Shown here: in pieces, positions 56,369-64,000 of the stretch
Layout of the letters: the number at the start of each line of letters is the position of its first letter
Position numbering within the stretch: position 1 is the first letter of the stretch
DNA from: Myroides sp. WP-1
GTDB taxonomy: Bacteria; Bacteroidota; Bacteroidia; Flavobacteriales; Flavobacteriaceae
DNA: 64,000 nucleotides
NCBI RefSeq assembly: GCF_014145635.1
Contig: NZ_JACHTC010000009.1
Span: 1 to 64,000 of the forward strand
Reading direction: 5' to 3'
Made by a program: the position numbers and the translations under genes
Notes under the pieces: model-generated
The model's database searches: none
What the model saw: only the letters and a program-made list of their open reading frames with translations
What the model was told of the DNA's origin: nothing

Positions 56369-59128
56369 ATGAGTCAACAGCGTTTTTTACATCAGTTAAG
56401 TGAAGAAATAAAGAAGGATTTTCCTTCTTCTATGGATGATTTGGTTGTCGTATTACCCAATAAAAGAGCCAAGGTCTTTTTGCTAGAACAATTGAAACAG
56501 TTTTATGATCGCAGTGTCTTTGCACCTAGTATTATAAGTGTTGAAGAGCTAGTTCAGGATATCGCCCAACTTCGGGGGATTGATGCTATCGAACTCTTGT
56601 TTGAGTTTTACCACGTTTATAAAGACCTAGTAGGAGATAAAGCAGAAGACTTTGATTACTTTGTTAATTGGGCAAGGATGTTGCTGCAAGATTTTAATGA
56701 AGTTGATCGTTATCTGTTGAATCCTCAGCATGTCTTTAGTTATTTAAAAGATATTGAAGATATCAACCACTGGGCAGTAAATGTTGATCAACACACGGAT
56801 TTGATCAAAAATTATTTGCATTTTTGGGAACAGATACCAATCTATTATAATGCGCTTTACGCGTATTTAAAAGAGAAAAAAATAGGCTATCAAGGGATGA
56901 TCTATCGCGAGGCTGTTGCTCAACACCAGGCGTTTTTAAAGATCAATCCCAAGCAGTATTATTTTGCAGGATTTAATGCGTTAAATGCAGCGGAAGAAGT
57001 GATTATTCAGCACTTTTTAGTGGAAAAACGAGCGCGTGTTTTTTGGGATATTGATGAGGTATTTCTTCTAGATCCTTATCACGATGCTGGCTTGTTTTTG
57101 AGGCGAATTAAACAAAATTGGCCCTATTATCAACAACATCCATTTGAATGGATTTCTACTCGTTTTTCGGAGGAAAAAAAGATTGAAATTATTCAAACCC
57201 CAAAAAGTGTTGGACAAGCGAAAATTGTTGGTGCTGTAATCGATCAAGCTTTGGCTGAAGGGCAAGCATTGGATCAAATTGCCGTGGTATTGGGCGATGA
57301 AAATCTACTACAACCAGTTTTATACGGTCTTCCTGACTCCGTGAGTAGCTTGAACATAACAATGGGGTATAGTGGAAACAGCAGTCCTGTACAATTGTTT
57401 TTGAACAAAATTTTTAAGATGCATTTAGCGGCTGTTCGCCGAGGAGGAAAGCAATATGTGTTTTATTATAGAGATGTTTTAGAAGTATTGACTAGTCCTG
57501 TGATGGAAGGGTTGTTTGAGGTAGATGAGGTGGTTACTGAAATTCAGAAAAAAAACCTTACATTTTTCTCTTTCGATCGCTTCGATTCATGGGTGAAGTC
57601 GAGTGATACTGAAGCTAAGAAATTGGTTTTTACGGCTTGGAAAGACGAGGAACCAGCAGAGATTTTAAAGCGATTAATAGCCTTGGTTATTCGAGTTAAG
57701 AATAAACTAGCCGTAGATAGTCAGCAAAATCGGTTAATGAAAACGTTTTTGTTTACGACATATAATCTGTTAAACCGCTTGTTGTCCTATTGCGAGAAAT
57801 ATCCATTTATTCACTCTATTGAATTGTTGCACGTGTTGTATAAGCAAATCATGGATATGAGTGAGGTTTCTTTTGAAGGAGATCCTTTAGAGGGCTTGCA
57901 GATTATGGGTATTTTAGAAAGTAGGGTGTTGGATTTTGAAACGGTTATTCTTACCTCAGTTAATGAAGGTAAGTTTCCCTCTGGAAAAAGCCAAAATTCC
58001 TTTATCCCATATGATGTAAAAAGAGAATTGGGCTTACCAACTTATAAAGAAAAGGATGCGATTTACAGCTTCCACTTCTACCACTTGTTGTTGAGGGCAA
58101 AACAAGTGTATTTGATCTACAATTCACAAGCGGAAGGAATAGATGCAGGAGAGAAAAGTCGTTTTTTAGCTCAATTAGAAATGGAAACTCAACCCAAACA
58201 TCAGTTGCGTAATGTTACCTATTCTGCCTATTTACCTGACAAAGCATATGAGCCTATTGCTATTGAGAAGTCTGAGGAGTTAATCTCCAAGTTAAAGACC
58301 ATAGCGACAGTTAAAGGGTTTTCTCCTTCTGCCTTGACTGCGTATTTGCGTAATCCCTTACAGTTCTATGTTCAACAGGTTTTGCGTATTCGCGAAGTAG
58401 AGGAGGTAGAGGAAAGTGTGGCTTTAAATACCCTAGGGACAATTATACACAATGCTTTAGAAAATTTGTACCAACCCTATGTTGGGAAAGTATTAGATGT
58501 TGCAATGATCAAGGCGATCCAGAAAGAAGCGGATCAAGAAGTGCAGACGCAGTTTGAAGAGATTTACAACAGCGATAAAGAGAAGATGGGAAAAAACTTG
58601 CTGGCCTTTGAGGTAGCTAAACGCAATGTTTATCACTTTTTAAGAGAAGAGCTAAAAGGATTAGAGCAAGGAGATCAGGTAGAGTTGTTGGCTTTAGAAA
58701 CAAGATTAGAACATGAATTGATTGATAGTCGTTTGCCTTATCCAATTAAATTGTTTGGTTTTGTAGATCGCATCGAATGTCGAAATGGAAAAATTCGGGT
58801 TATCGATTACAAGACGGGAAAGGTAGAATCTAATCAGGTAAAATTATCGCACTGGGATGGATTGACAACACAGTTGAAAAACGATAAAATTATACAATTG
58901 TTGTGTTATGCATTGATGTATGCCGAACAGCATGATATCGAGACGCTTGAAGCGGGGATTTATTCCTTTAAAAACAGAAGAGAAGGTTTTTTGTTTTTTG
59001 GCGTTCGAGAGGGAAGAACAGTGGATCACGATATTACACCAGCTGTACTACAGGCATTTAGAGAAGAATTAGTTCAGCTTATTTTAGTTATTTTAGATCC
59101 AGAGATAGCTTTTGTAGAAACTATATAA
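56369..59128 (+). CDS. AddB-like PD-(D/E)XK nuclease family protein
   Basis: 919-residue protein related to AddB/RecB-family nuclease subunits. An N-terminal inactive-helicase-like part starts DDLVVVLPNKRAKVFLLEQL (no Walker A lysine pattern). A middle helicase-like region contains QIMGILESRVLDFETVILTSVNEGKFP near residues 511-537, printed here in part, and a C-terminal nuclease has VIDYKTGK near residue 811. The ends FSPSALTAYLRNPLQFYVQQV near 651 match the AddB nuclease start, but the cysteines that hold the Fe-S cluster in Bacillus AddB are absent. It probably forms the end-processing complex with the AddA-like protein. Confidence 0.85.
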   Translation: MSQQRFLHQLSEEIKKDFPSSMDDLVVVLPNKRAKVFLLEQLKQFYDRSVFAPSIISVEELVQDIAQLRGIDAIELLFEFYHVYKDLVGDKAEDFDYFVNWARMLLQDFNEVDRYLLNPQHVFSYLKDIEDINHWAVNVDQHTDLIKNYLHFWEQIPIYYNALYAYLKEKKIGYQGMIYREAVAQHQAFLKINPKQYYFAGFNALNAAEEVIIQHFLVEKRARVFWDIDEVFLLDPYHDAGLFLRRIKQNWPYYQQHPFEWISTRFSEEKKIEIIQTPKSVGQAKIVGAVIDQALAEGQALDQIAVVLGDENLLQPVLYGLPDSVSSLNITMGYSGNSSPVQLFLNKIFKMHLAAVRRGGKQYVFYYRDVLEVLTSPVMEGLFEVDEVVTEIQKKNLTFFSFDRFDSWVKSSDTEAKKLVFTAWKDEEPAEILKRLIALVIRVKNKLAVDSQQNRLMKTFLFTTYNLLNRLLSYCEKYPFIHSIELLHVLYKQIMDMSEVSFEGDPLEGLQIMGILESRVLDFETVILTSVNEGKFPSGKSQNSFIPYDVKRELGLPTYKEKDAIYSFHFYHLLLRAKQVYLIYNSQAEGIDAGEKSRFLAQLEMETQPKHQLRNVTYSAYLPDKAYEPIAIEKSEELISKLKTIATVKGFSPSALTAYLRNPLQFYVQQVLRIREVEEVEESVALNTLGTIIHNALENLYQPYVGKVLDVAMIKAIQKEADQEVQTQFEEIYNSDKEKMGKNLLAFEVAKRNVYHFLREELKGLEQGDQVELLALETRLEHELIDSRLPYPIKLFGFVDRIECRNGKIRVIDYKTGKVESNQVKLSHWDGLTTQLKNDKIIQLLCYALMYAEQHDIETLEAGIYSFKNRREGFLFFGVREGRTVDHDITPAVLQAFREELVQLILVILDPEIAFVETI

Positions 59129-59129
59129 T

Positions 59130-59157
59130 AAAAGCGAGAACATTAGTTCTCGCTTTT
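59130..59157. terminator. Bidirectional terminator between AddB-like gene and alpha/beta hydrolase
   Basis: AAAAGCGAGAAC (59130-59141) pairs perfectly with GTTCTCGCTTTT (59146-59157), loop ATTA. It sits between convergent genes. Confidence 0.85.
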
Positions 59158-59170
59158 ATGTTTTGTAAAA

Positions 59171-59956
59171 TTAGTTTTTTATCAGTTCAGTAAGGAGTTG
59201 TTTCAACGCTTCTTTTTGTTCTATATGTAGCATATGTCCTCCTTCTAGAGTGAATACTGAAGCATTAGTGCCTGTTGCTTGTTCTAGCGTTTCTTCATAA
59301 GGCATAACAGGATCGTCCTTGCCGAGAATGAAAGAAATGCTATAAGGAGCAAAGTGTAAGAGCACTTCTCTATCAATGCGGGTTTTCATTCCTTCTAGTG
59401 CAGCTATGACTCCTTGCGTCGGAGTTTTTAATGCTTCTTCTCTGCTGTGGTCTATCTCCGGCTGAAGCACAGGTCTGAGGTGGTCTGCAAAGAGATTGTT
59501 AATAGCCATGTTGATAAACAAGGCCGCATTTTTCTTAATTAATTCAATTGCTCTATCTCTATTTTGTTTGCGTTCCAAACTGTCCGCACGTGCTGTTGAA
59601 TTGACTAAGATTATGTTTTTTACTAAATCGGGATATAGTTCTGCAAATGCAAGTGAAACATAACCACCCATAGAATGACCGATCAGTGTTACTTTTTTTA
59701 GTTTGAGATGAGATACTACCGCAAGTACCATATCTGCCATATCTTCCATGGTGTGGATATAACCTAAACAATCCGTCTGACCATGTCCCAACAGATCAAT
59801 ACTAATGACGCGGTGTTTAGAAGAAAAATGTGCAACGTAATCCGTCCACATTTTGGCATTTTCTAAGAAGCCATGTAAAAAGATCAATGCGTTTCCTTTG
59901 CCGCTGTCATAGTAGTTGACTTGGATGTTTTTATATATCAGCGATTTTTGAATCAT
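59171..59956 (-). CDS. Alpha/beta hydrolase
   Basis: 261-residue serine hydrolase. The oxyanion HGFLENAKMW lies near residue 27. The nucleophile elbow GHSMGGYVSL has Ser near residue 95. The Asp is in FILGKDDPVMP near 211 and the His in LEGGHMLHIEQ near 239. The family is close to esterases/MhpC-like hydrolases. The reading frame opens at 60007, but the -7 element at 59978-59985 lies inside that extension, so ATG 59956 is used. Substrate unknown. Confidence 0.88.
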   Translation of the reverse strand: MIQKSLIYKNIQVNYYDSGKGNALIFLHGFLENAKMWTDYVAHFSSKHRVISIDLLGHGQTDCLGYIHTMEDMADMVLAVVSHLKLKKVTLIGHSMGGYVSLAFAELYPDLVKNIILVNSTARADSLERKQNRDRAIELIKKNAALFINMAINNLFADHLRPVLQPEIDHSREEALKTPTQGVIAALEGMKTRIDREVLLHFAPYSISFILGKDDPVMPYEETLEQATGTNASVFTLEGGHMLHIEQKEALKQLLTELIKN

Positions 59957-59977
59957 TATTTGTGTTTTGTTGAGGGG

Positions 59978-59985
59978 CAAAAGTA
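59978..59985 (-). promoter_or_regulatory. -7 element of the alpha/beta hydrolase gene
   Basis: TACTTTTG on the minus strand, an exact TAnnTTTG match, about 21 bases before the ATG. It rules out the start at 60007. Confidence 0.55.
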
Positions 59986-60082
59986 CAGGATGCGAGGTGA
60001 AAAACAAACTTTCTGCGGTATAAATCCGCTGTTTAGCGATGGTTTTTTAATTTTTATTTATTCTAAATTACTGAAATAAAAT

Positions 60083-60090
60083 TATCTTTG
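60083..60090 (+). promoter_or_regulatory. -7 element of the ChaN-like gene
   Basis: TATCTTTG matches TAnnTTTG and lies 23 bases before the ATG at 60114. No -33 match was found. Confidence 0.5.
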
Positions 60091-60113
60091 AGGCTGATAA
60101 AAACACATTAGAC

Positions 60114-60968
60114 ATGAAATATTTTTATACCCTATTGCTTACTTTGTTTTTGAGTACAACGTTTGCTGGAAATGGGCAGCCGTATCAGATTTACAATGCA
60201 AAAGGAAAAAAGGTTACGTATAAAGAAATGATTAAACAACTCGGTAAATCAGAAGTTGTTTTATTTGGAGAATACCACAACAATTCATTGGGACATTGGT
60301 TACAATTAAAAGTTACGGAAAGCTTAGGTCAGCAACACGCTTTAGTTTTAGGAGCAGAGATGTTTGAATCCGATAATCAGCAAGGATTGACAAACTATGT
60401 GACTTCAAAGATTAATGAAGAAGAATTTGCTAAAGAAGTGCGTTTGTGGAATAACTATAAAGGAGATTACCGTCCCTTGGTGGAGTATGCCAAATCGAAT
60501 CAGTTGCCGTTTGTTGCTACCAATGTGCCACGTCGTTATGCGAGTATGCTATTTAAGGGAGGCATGGAAGCATTAGATACGTTGAAGATTGAAGAAAAAG
60601 CATGGATAGCTCCGTTACCTTTTCCATATGATCCGGAATTGCCAGGTTATAAGGAGATGTTAACAATGTTTGAAGCAGAACATGTCAATGAAAATTTGCC
60701 GAAAGCACAGGCAATTAAAGATGCTACGATGGCACATTTTATTCAACGCAATGTTGAAGAAGGAAAGCTCTTTGTTCATTACAACGGTTCTTATCATAGC
60801 AATAAGTATGAGGGTATTTTTTGGTATTTGAAAAACTACGCTCCACAGCTTAAAGTAGCTACGATTACTATGGTAGAGGCAGAGAATGTCGATCATTTCG
60901 AAAAACTCAATCAAGGATTGGCGGACTTTATTCTTGTTATAGATGCGAATATTTTAAAATCGTTTTAG
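60114..60968 (+). CDS. ChaN family protein (heme-regulated/iron-related)
   Basis: 284-residue exported protein of the ChaN family (PF04187), with relatives that bind heme at a dimer interface. The signal peptide ends at about residue 18 (TTFA). Conserved blocks are VVLFGEYHNNSLGHWLQL near residues 48-65, LVLGAEMFESDNQQGL near 78-93, LVEYAKSNQLPFVATNVPR near 121-139 and NGSYHSNKYEGIFWYLK near 222-238. No lipobox is seen, unlike E. coli and Campylobacter ChaN lipoproteins. A role in iron or heme handling is the family inference. It is a single gene ahead of the sdh operon. Confidence 0.85.
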   Translation: MKYFYTLLLTLFLSTTFAGNGQPYQIYNAKGKKVTYKEMIKQLGKSEVVLFGEYHNNSLGHWLQLKVTESLGQQHALVLGAEMFESDNQQGLTNYVTSKINEEEFAKEVRLWNNYKGDYRPLVEYAKSNQLPFVATNVPRRYASMLFKGGMEALDTLKIEEKAWIAPLPFPYDPELPGYKEMLTMFEAEHVNENLPKAQAIKDATMAHFIQRNVEEGKLFVHYNGSYHSNKYEGIFWYLKNYAPQLKVATITMVEAENVDHFEKLNQGLADFILVIDANILKSF

Positions 60969-61083
60969 AATCTTGTGGAATAATTGACTATTTGGTCTTA
61001 AATCTAGTTTAGGAATACTTTTTTTTTAAGTAAAATAACGTGAAAATTATTGTTTATACTCAATATAAATAAACGCTCACGCA

Positions 61084-61114
61084 TTGCGGATAACGTTAAT
61101 TAGGTGTATTTTTG
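61084..61114 (+). promoter_or_regulatory. Promoter of the sdh operon
   Basis: TTG (61084-61086), 20-base spacer, TATTTTTG (61107-61114), 36 bases before the sdhC ATG. The preceding stretch 60969-61083 has no reading frame and no clear terminator hairpin for the ChaN-like gene. Confidence 0.6.
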
Positions 61115-61150
61115 AGAGATTTTTTCAAGAAAAACAATTAAAATTACATT

Positions 61151-61978
61151 ATGGCAAAATCTGCACTTTTAAAGTCATCCATTGCAAAGAAATATTGGAT
61201 GTCTCTTACAGGGTTATTTTTATGCTTGTTTTTAGTTGGTCACTTGGTAGGGAATCTTCAGTTGATTTTTGGGGATGCGTCAAAATTCAATGAGTATGCC
61301 TTATTCATGACAACTAATCCAGCTGTAAAAGTATTATCTTATTTAACGTATATATCAATCCTTTTCCACGCGATTGATGGTATAGTTCTAACAATTCAAA
61401 ACAAAAAAGCTCGTCCGATCGGATACGCGAAAAACAATGCTGGAGCAAACAGCAAATGGGCTTCTCGTAATATGGCGGTATTAGGAACTTTATTGTTAGT
61501 TTTTATCGTAACACACATGGTAAATTTCTGGGCGAAAATGCACTTTTCGGCTATGCCATTACAAACGATAGAAGTTAATATTGAAGGTCAAGAAGAGCCT
61601 GTATTTATTTACAAGACAGTTCAAGAACAACCAATTGATGTTAGAGCGGTTGAAATGGGACAGTTAGAAATTAAAGGAACTTCGTTCTACCAAAAAGGGA
61701 CAGATTTAAAACTTGCAGATGGTTACAAAGATTTACATAAAATCACAATTGAGTTTTTCAAAGATCCTTCTACAGGATTGATCAGCACAATTTTATATGT
61801 AATCGCAATGATTGTTCTTGGATTCCATTTATCTCATGGTTTTGCAAGCGCATTCCAATCTTTAGGGATAAATAATCCAAAGTATAACTGTTTGATCAAA
61901 GGCATTGGCTATTTATTTGCTTATTTAGTTCCTGCTTTATTTGCAATCATTCCATTATACATTCACTTTATTAAATAG
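61151..61978 (+). CDS. sdhC: Succinate dehydrogenase/fumarate reductase cytochrome b subunit
   Basis: 275-residue membrane anchor of respiratory complex II, in the fused 5-helix B-type form that Bacteroidota and epsilonproteobacteria use. Helices lie at about residues 18-37, 64-86, 110-131, 208-230 and 250-272. His residues in LVGHLVGN (helix 1), FHAIDG (helix 2), THMVNFW (helix 3) and LGFHLSHGF (helix 4) bind two hemes b. The insertion with [12 protein letters not shown] and DVRAVEMGQ (about 145-200) is a periplasmic or cytoplasmic loop typical of the family. It is first in the operon with sdhA, 17 bases upstream. Confidence 0.95.
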   Translation: MAKSALLKSSIAKKYWMSLTGLFLCLFLVGHLVGNLQLIFGDASKFNEYALFMTTNPAVKVLSYLTYISILFHAIDGIVLTIQNKKARPIGYAKNNAGANSKWASRNMAVLGTLLLVFIVTHMVNFWAKMHFSAMPLQTIEVNIEGQEEPVFIYKTVQEQPIDVRAVEMGQLEIKGTSFYQKGTDLKLADGYKDLHKITIEFFKDPSTGLISTILYVIAMIVLGFHLSHGFASAFQSLGINNPKYNCLIKGIGYLFAYLVPALFAIIPLYIHFIK

Positions 61979-61995
61979 TCCTAAAGAAATTGATT

Positions 61996-63996
61996 ATGAA
62001 ATTAGATTCTAAGATACCTCAAGGACCAATCGATAAGAAATGGTCTGATTATAAAAACCACATTAAATTAGTTAACCCAGCAAATAAACGTAACATTGAT
62101 GTTATCGTTGTTGGAACTGGATTAGCAGGTGGATCTGCTGCTGCTACATTAGCAGAGTTAGGTTATAATGTAAAAGCATTTTGTTATCAAGATTCACCTC
62201 GTCGTGCGCACTCAATTGCAGCACAAGGAGGGATTAACGCTGCTAAAAACTACCAAGGAGATGGTGACTCGATCTACAGATTGTTCTACGATACTGTAAA
62301 AGGTGGAGATTACCGCGCTCGTGAAGCAAACGTTCACCGTTTGTCTGAAGTTTCAGCGAATATTATTGACCAATGTGTGGCTCAAGGTGTGCCTTTAGCT
62401 CGTGAGTACGGTGGTTTATTAGATAACCGTTCTTTCGGAGGAACACAAGTTTCACGTACGTTCTACGCAAAAGGACAAACAGGTCAACAGTTGTTGTTAG
62501 GGGCTTACTCTGCAATGAACCGTCAAATTGGTCGTGGTAAGATCAAAATGTACAACCGTCATGAAATGCTTGACTTGGTATTAGTAGACGGAAAAGCAAG
62601 AGGAATTATCGCTCGTAACTTAATTAACGGGGAAATTGAACGTCATTCAGGACACGCTGTAGTTATCGCTACAGGTGGTTACGGAAACGTTTTCTTCTTG
62701 TCGACAAATGCAATGGGTTCTAACGTTACTGCTGCTTGGAAAGCACACAAACGCGGAGCTTTCTTTGCTAACCCTTGTTTTACACAAATTCACCCAACTT
62801 GTATTCCTGTTACAGGAGACCACCAATCAAAATTAACATTGATGTCAGAGTCTTTGCGTAATGATGGACGTATTTGGGTTCCAAAGAAAATGGAAGATGC
62901 AGTTGCAATTAGAGAAGGAAAATTAAAACCAACTCAAATTGCAGAAGAAGATAGAGATTACTACTTAGAAAGAAGATATCCATCATTCGGAAACTTAGTA
63001 CCACGTGACGTTGCGTCTCGTGCAGCGAAAGAAAGATGTGATGCTGGATATGGAGTTAACGCAACAGGAGAAGCAGTTTACTTAGACTTCGCTTCAGCGA
63101 TTGAGCGTTACGGTAAAGAACAAGCGCGTATTCACCACTTGGATGAGAACGATGCTAAATTAGTTTACAAATTAGGTAGAGACGTTGTAGAGAATAAATA
63201 CGGAAACTTATTCCAAATGTATGAGAAAATCGTTGATGAGGATCCATACACAACGCCAATGATGATTTATCCAGCTGTTCACTACACAATGGGTGGTGTA
63301 TGGGTAGATTACAACTTAATGTCTACAATCGAGGGATGTTATGTTATTGGTGAGGCTAACTTCTCAGATCACGGAGCAAACCGTTTAGGTGCTTCCGCTT
63401 TGATGCAAGGTTTAGCTGACGGATATTTCGTATTACCTTATACAATCGGGGATTACTTAGCTGATGATATTCGTACAGGTGCTATCCCAACAGACTTACC
63501 AGAATTCGTTGCTGCGGAGAAAAATGTACAAGATATGATTGATCACTTAATGAACAATAAAGGATCACATTCAGTAGATTACTTCCACAAGAAATTGGGT
63601 AAAATTATGTGGGATAAAGTAGGTATGGCTCGTAATGCACAAGGTCTAAACGAAGCAATGGACGAAATTGCTGCATTGAGAGAAGAATTCTACAAAGACG
63701 TGAAAGTTTCTGGTACTGCAGATAGCTTTAACCAAGAGTTAGAAAAAGCGCTTAGAGTTGCTGACTTCTTAGAGTTAGGTGAATTATTCGCTAAAGATGC
63801 TTTACACCGTGAAGAATCTTGTGGAGGACACTTCCGCGAAGAACACCAAACAGAAGATGGAGAAGCACAACGTGATGATGAAAACTTTGCTTATGCTGCT
63901 GCATGGGAGTACAAAGGAAATCCTAGAGATGCTGTTCTACACAAAGAAGAGTTGGTGTATGAAAACATTAAGTTGGTAACTCGTAGTTATAAATAA
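61996..63996 (+). CDS. sdhA: Succinate dehydrogenase/fumarate reductase flavoprotein subunit
   Basis: 666-residue catalytic subunit of complex II, which oxidises succinate to fumarate. The FAD site [20 protein letters not shown] near residues 35-54 is the dinucleotide motif. The covalent-FAD His is in [11 protein letters not shown] near residue 69. The substrate site [16 protein letters not shown] near 255 and the catalytic [18 protein letters not shown] near 325 are present. The frame opens two codons earlier with TTG (61990); ATG 61996 is the likely start. It ends 4 bases before the window edge; sdhB should lie immediately beyond. Confidence 0.97.
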   Translation: MKLDSKIPQGPIDKKWSDYKNHIKLVNPANKRNIDVIVVGTGLAGGSAAATLAELGYNVKAFCYQDSPRRAHSIAAQGGINAAKNYQGDGDSIYRLFYDTVKGGDYRAREANVHRLSEVSANIIDQCVAQGVPLAREYGGLLDNRSFGGTQVSRTFYAKGQTGQQLLLGAYSAMNRQIGRGKIKMYNRHEMLDLVLVDGKARGIIARNLINGEIERHSGHAVVIATGGYGNVFFLSTNAMGSNVTAAWKAHKRGAFFANPCFTQIHPTCIPVTGDHQSKLTLMSESLRNDGRIWVPKKMEDAVAIREGKLKPTQIAEEDRDYYLERRYPSFGNLVPRDVASRAAKERCDAGYGVNATGEAVYLDFASAIERYGKEQARIHHLDENDAKLVYKLGRDVVENKYGNLFQMYEKIVDEDPYTTPMMIYPAVHYTMGGVWVDYNLMSTIEGCYVIGEANFSDHGANRLGASALMQGLADGYFVLPYTIGDYLADDIRTGAIPTDLPEFVAAEKNVQDMIDHLMNNKGSHSVDYFHKKLGKIMWDKVGMARNAQGLNEAMDEIAALREEFYKDVKVSGTADSFNQELEKALRVADFLELGELFAKDALHREESCGGHFREEHQTEDGEAQRDDENFAYAAAWEYKGNPRDAVLHKEELVYENIKLVTRSYK

Positions 63997-64000
63997 TATT

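Overview
The window is an AT-rich chromosomal segment of a Bacteroidota bacterium, almost certainly a member of the Flavobacteriaceae. Myroides or a close relative is my best guess, made from overall gene content and not proven here. The signs are the Bacteroidota promoter form TTTG-N19/20-TAnnTTTG in front of many genes, carboxypeptidase-like domains on TonB-dependent receptors, GLPGLI and IPExxxVDY family proteins, a fused succinate dehydrogenase cytochrome b, and weak or absent Shine-Dalgarno sequences. Most of the window is core chromosome. I see no insertion sequence, prophage, integrase or CRISPR array, and only one tRNA gene.

Layout. 0-0.5 kb: two terminators and a nested repeat. 0.5-4.8 kb: recX, a DinB-fold protein, tRNA-Leu(CAA), prs-rplY, pth and a GNAT acetyltransferase. 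4.8-8.9 kb (minus): aspS, an MFS exporter and an old yellow enzyme. 8.9-12.4 kb: a DtxR/MntR-type regulator divergent from a TonB-dependent receptor and a periplasmic thioredoxin. 12.5-14.8 kb: a BlaI-type repressor and an M56 (BlaR1-like) membrane peptidase that ends in a TonB-plug-like domain. 14.9-19.7 kb (minus): the most unusual block, with an outer-membrane barrel protein, a GLPGLI protein, a short Cys-containing exported peptide gene and an ABC ATPase with an 87-residue membrane partner. 20-26 kb: a 4-helix membrane protein, RlpA, a CYTH protein, a PF10136 membrane protein and a CPA2 antiporter. 26-28.4 kb: dinB-ldcA-yraN operon. 28.5-32.3 kb: siderophore-type receptor and PepSY membrane protein. 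32.3-35.3 kb: bacilliredoxin, acyltransferase, acyl-ACP desaturase and HD hydrolase. 35.5-40 kb (minus): acpP-fabF-rnc, an IPExxxVDY protein and pyk. 40.2-41.2 kb: purN-rnhA. 41.4-44.9 kb (minus): a giant collagen-like repeat protein. 45-48 kb: PfkB kinase and a long PurF-like amidotransferase. 48-50.3 kb (minus): SLC13 transporter and superoxide dismutase. 50.4-59.1 kb: an AddA-like helicase-nuclease, kbl, OmpA and an AddB-like nuclease. 59.2-64 kb: alpha/beta hydrolase (minus), ChaN-like protein, and sdhC-sdhA; sdhB presumably lies beyond the edge.

How the genes fit together. Two metal-uptake units are visible: the regulator/receptor/thioredoxin set at 9-12 kb and the receptor/PepSY set at 28.5-32 kb. 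Each has a dyad lying on its promoter. Fatty-acid and phospholipid functions (acpP, fabF, acyltransferase, desaturase) and double-strand-break repair (AddA/AddB-like, dinB, recX) account for much of the rest. Five gene starts (DtxR regulator, acyltransferase, IPExxxVDY protein, PfkB kinase, alpha/beta hydrolase) were moved downstream because the longest reading frame begins inside or upstream of a -7 promoter element. The best candidate for something undescribed is the peptide/GLPGLI/barrel cluster at 14.9-18.6 kb with the neighbouring ABC pair. The plug-tipped M56 sensor and the 23-unit collagen-like protein come next.
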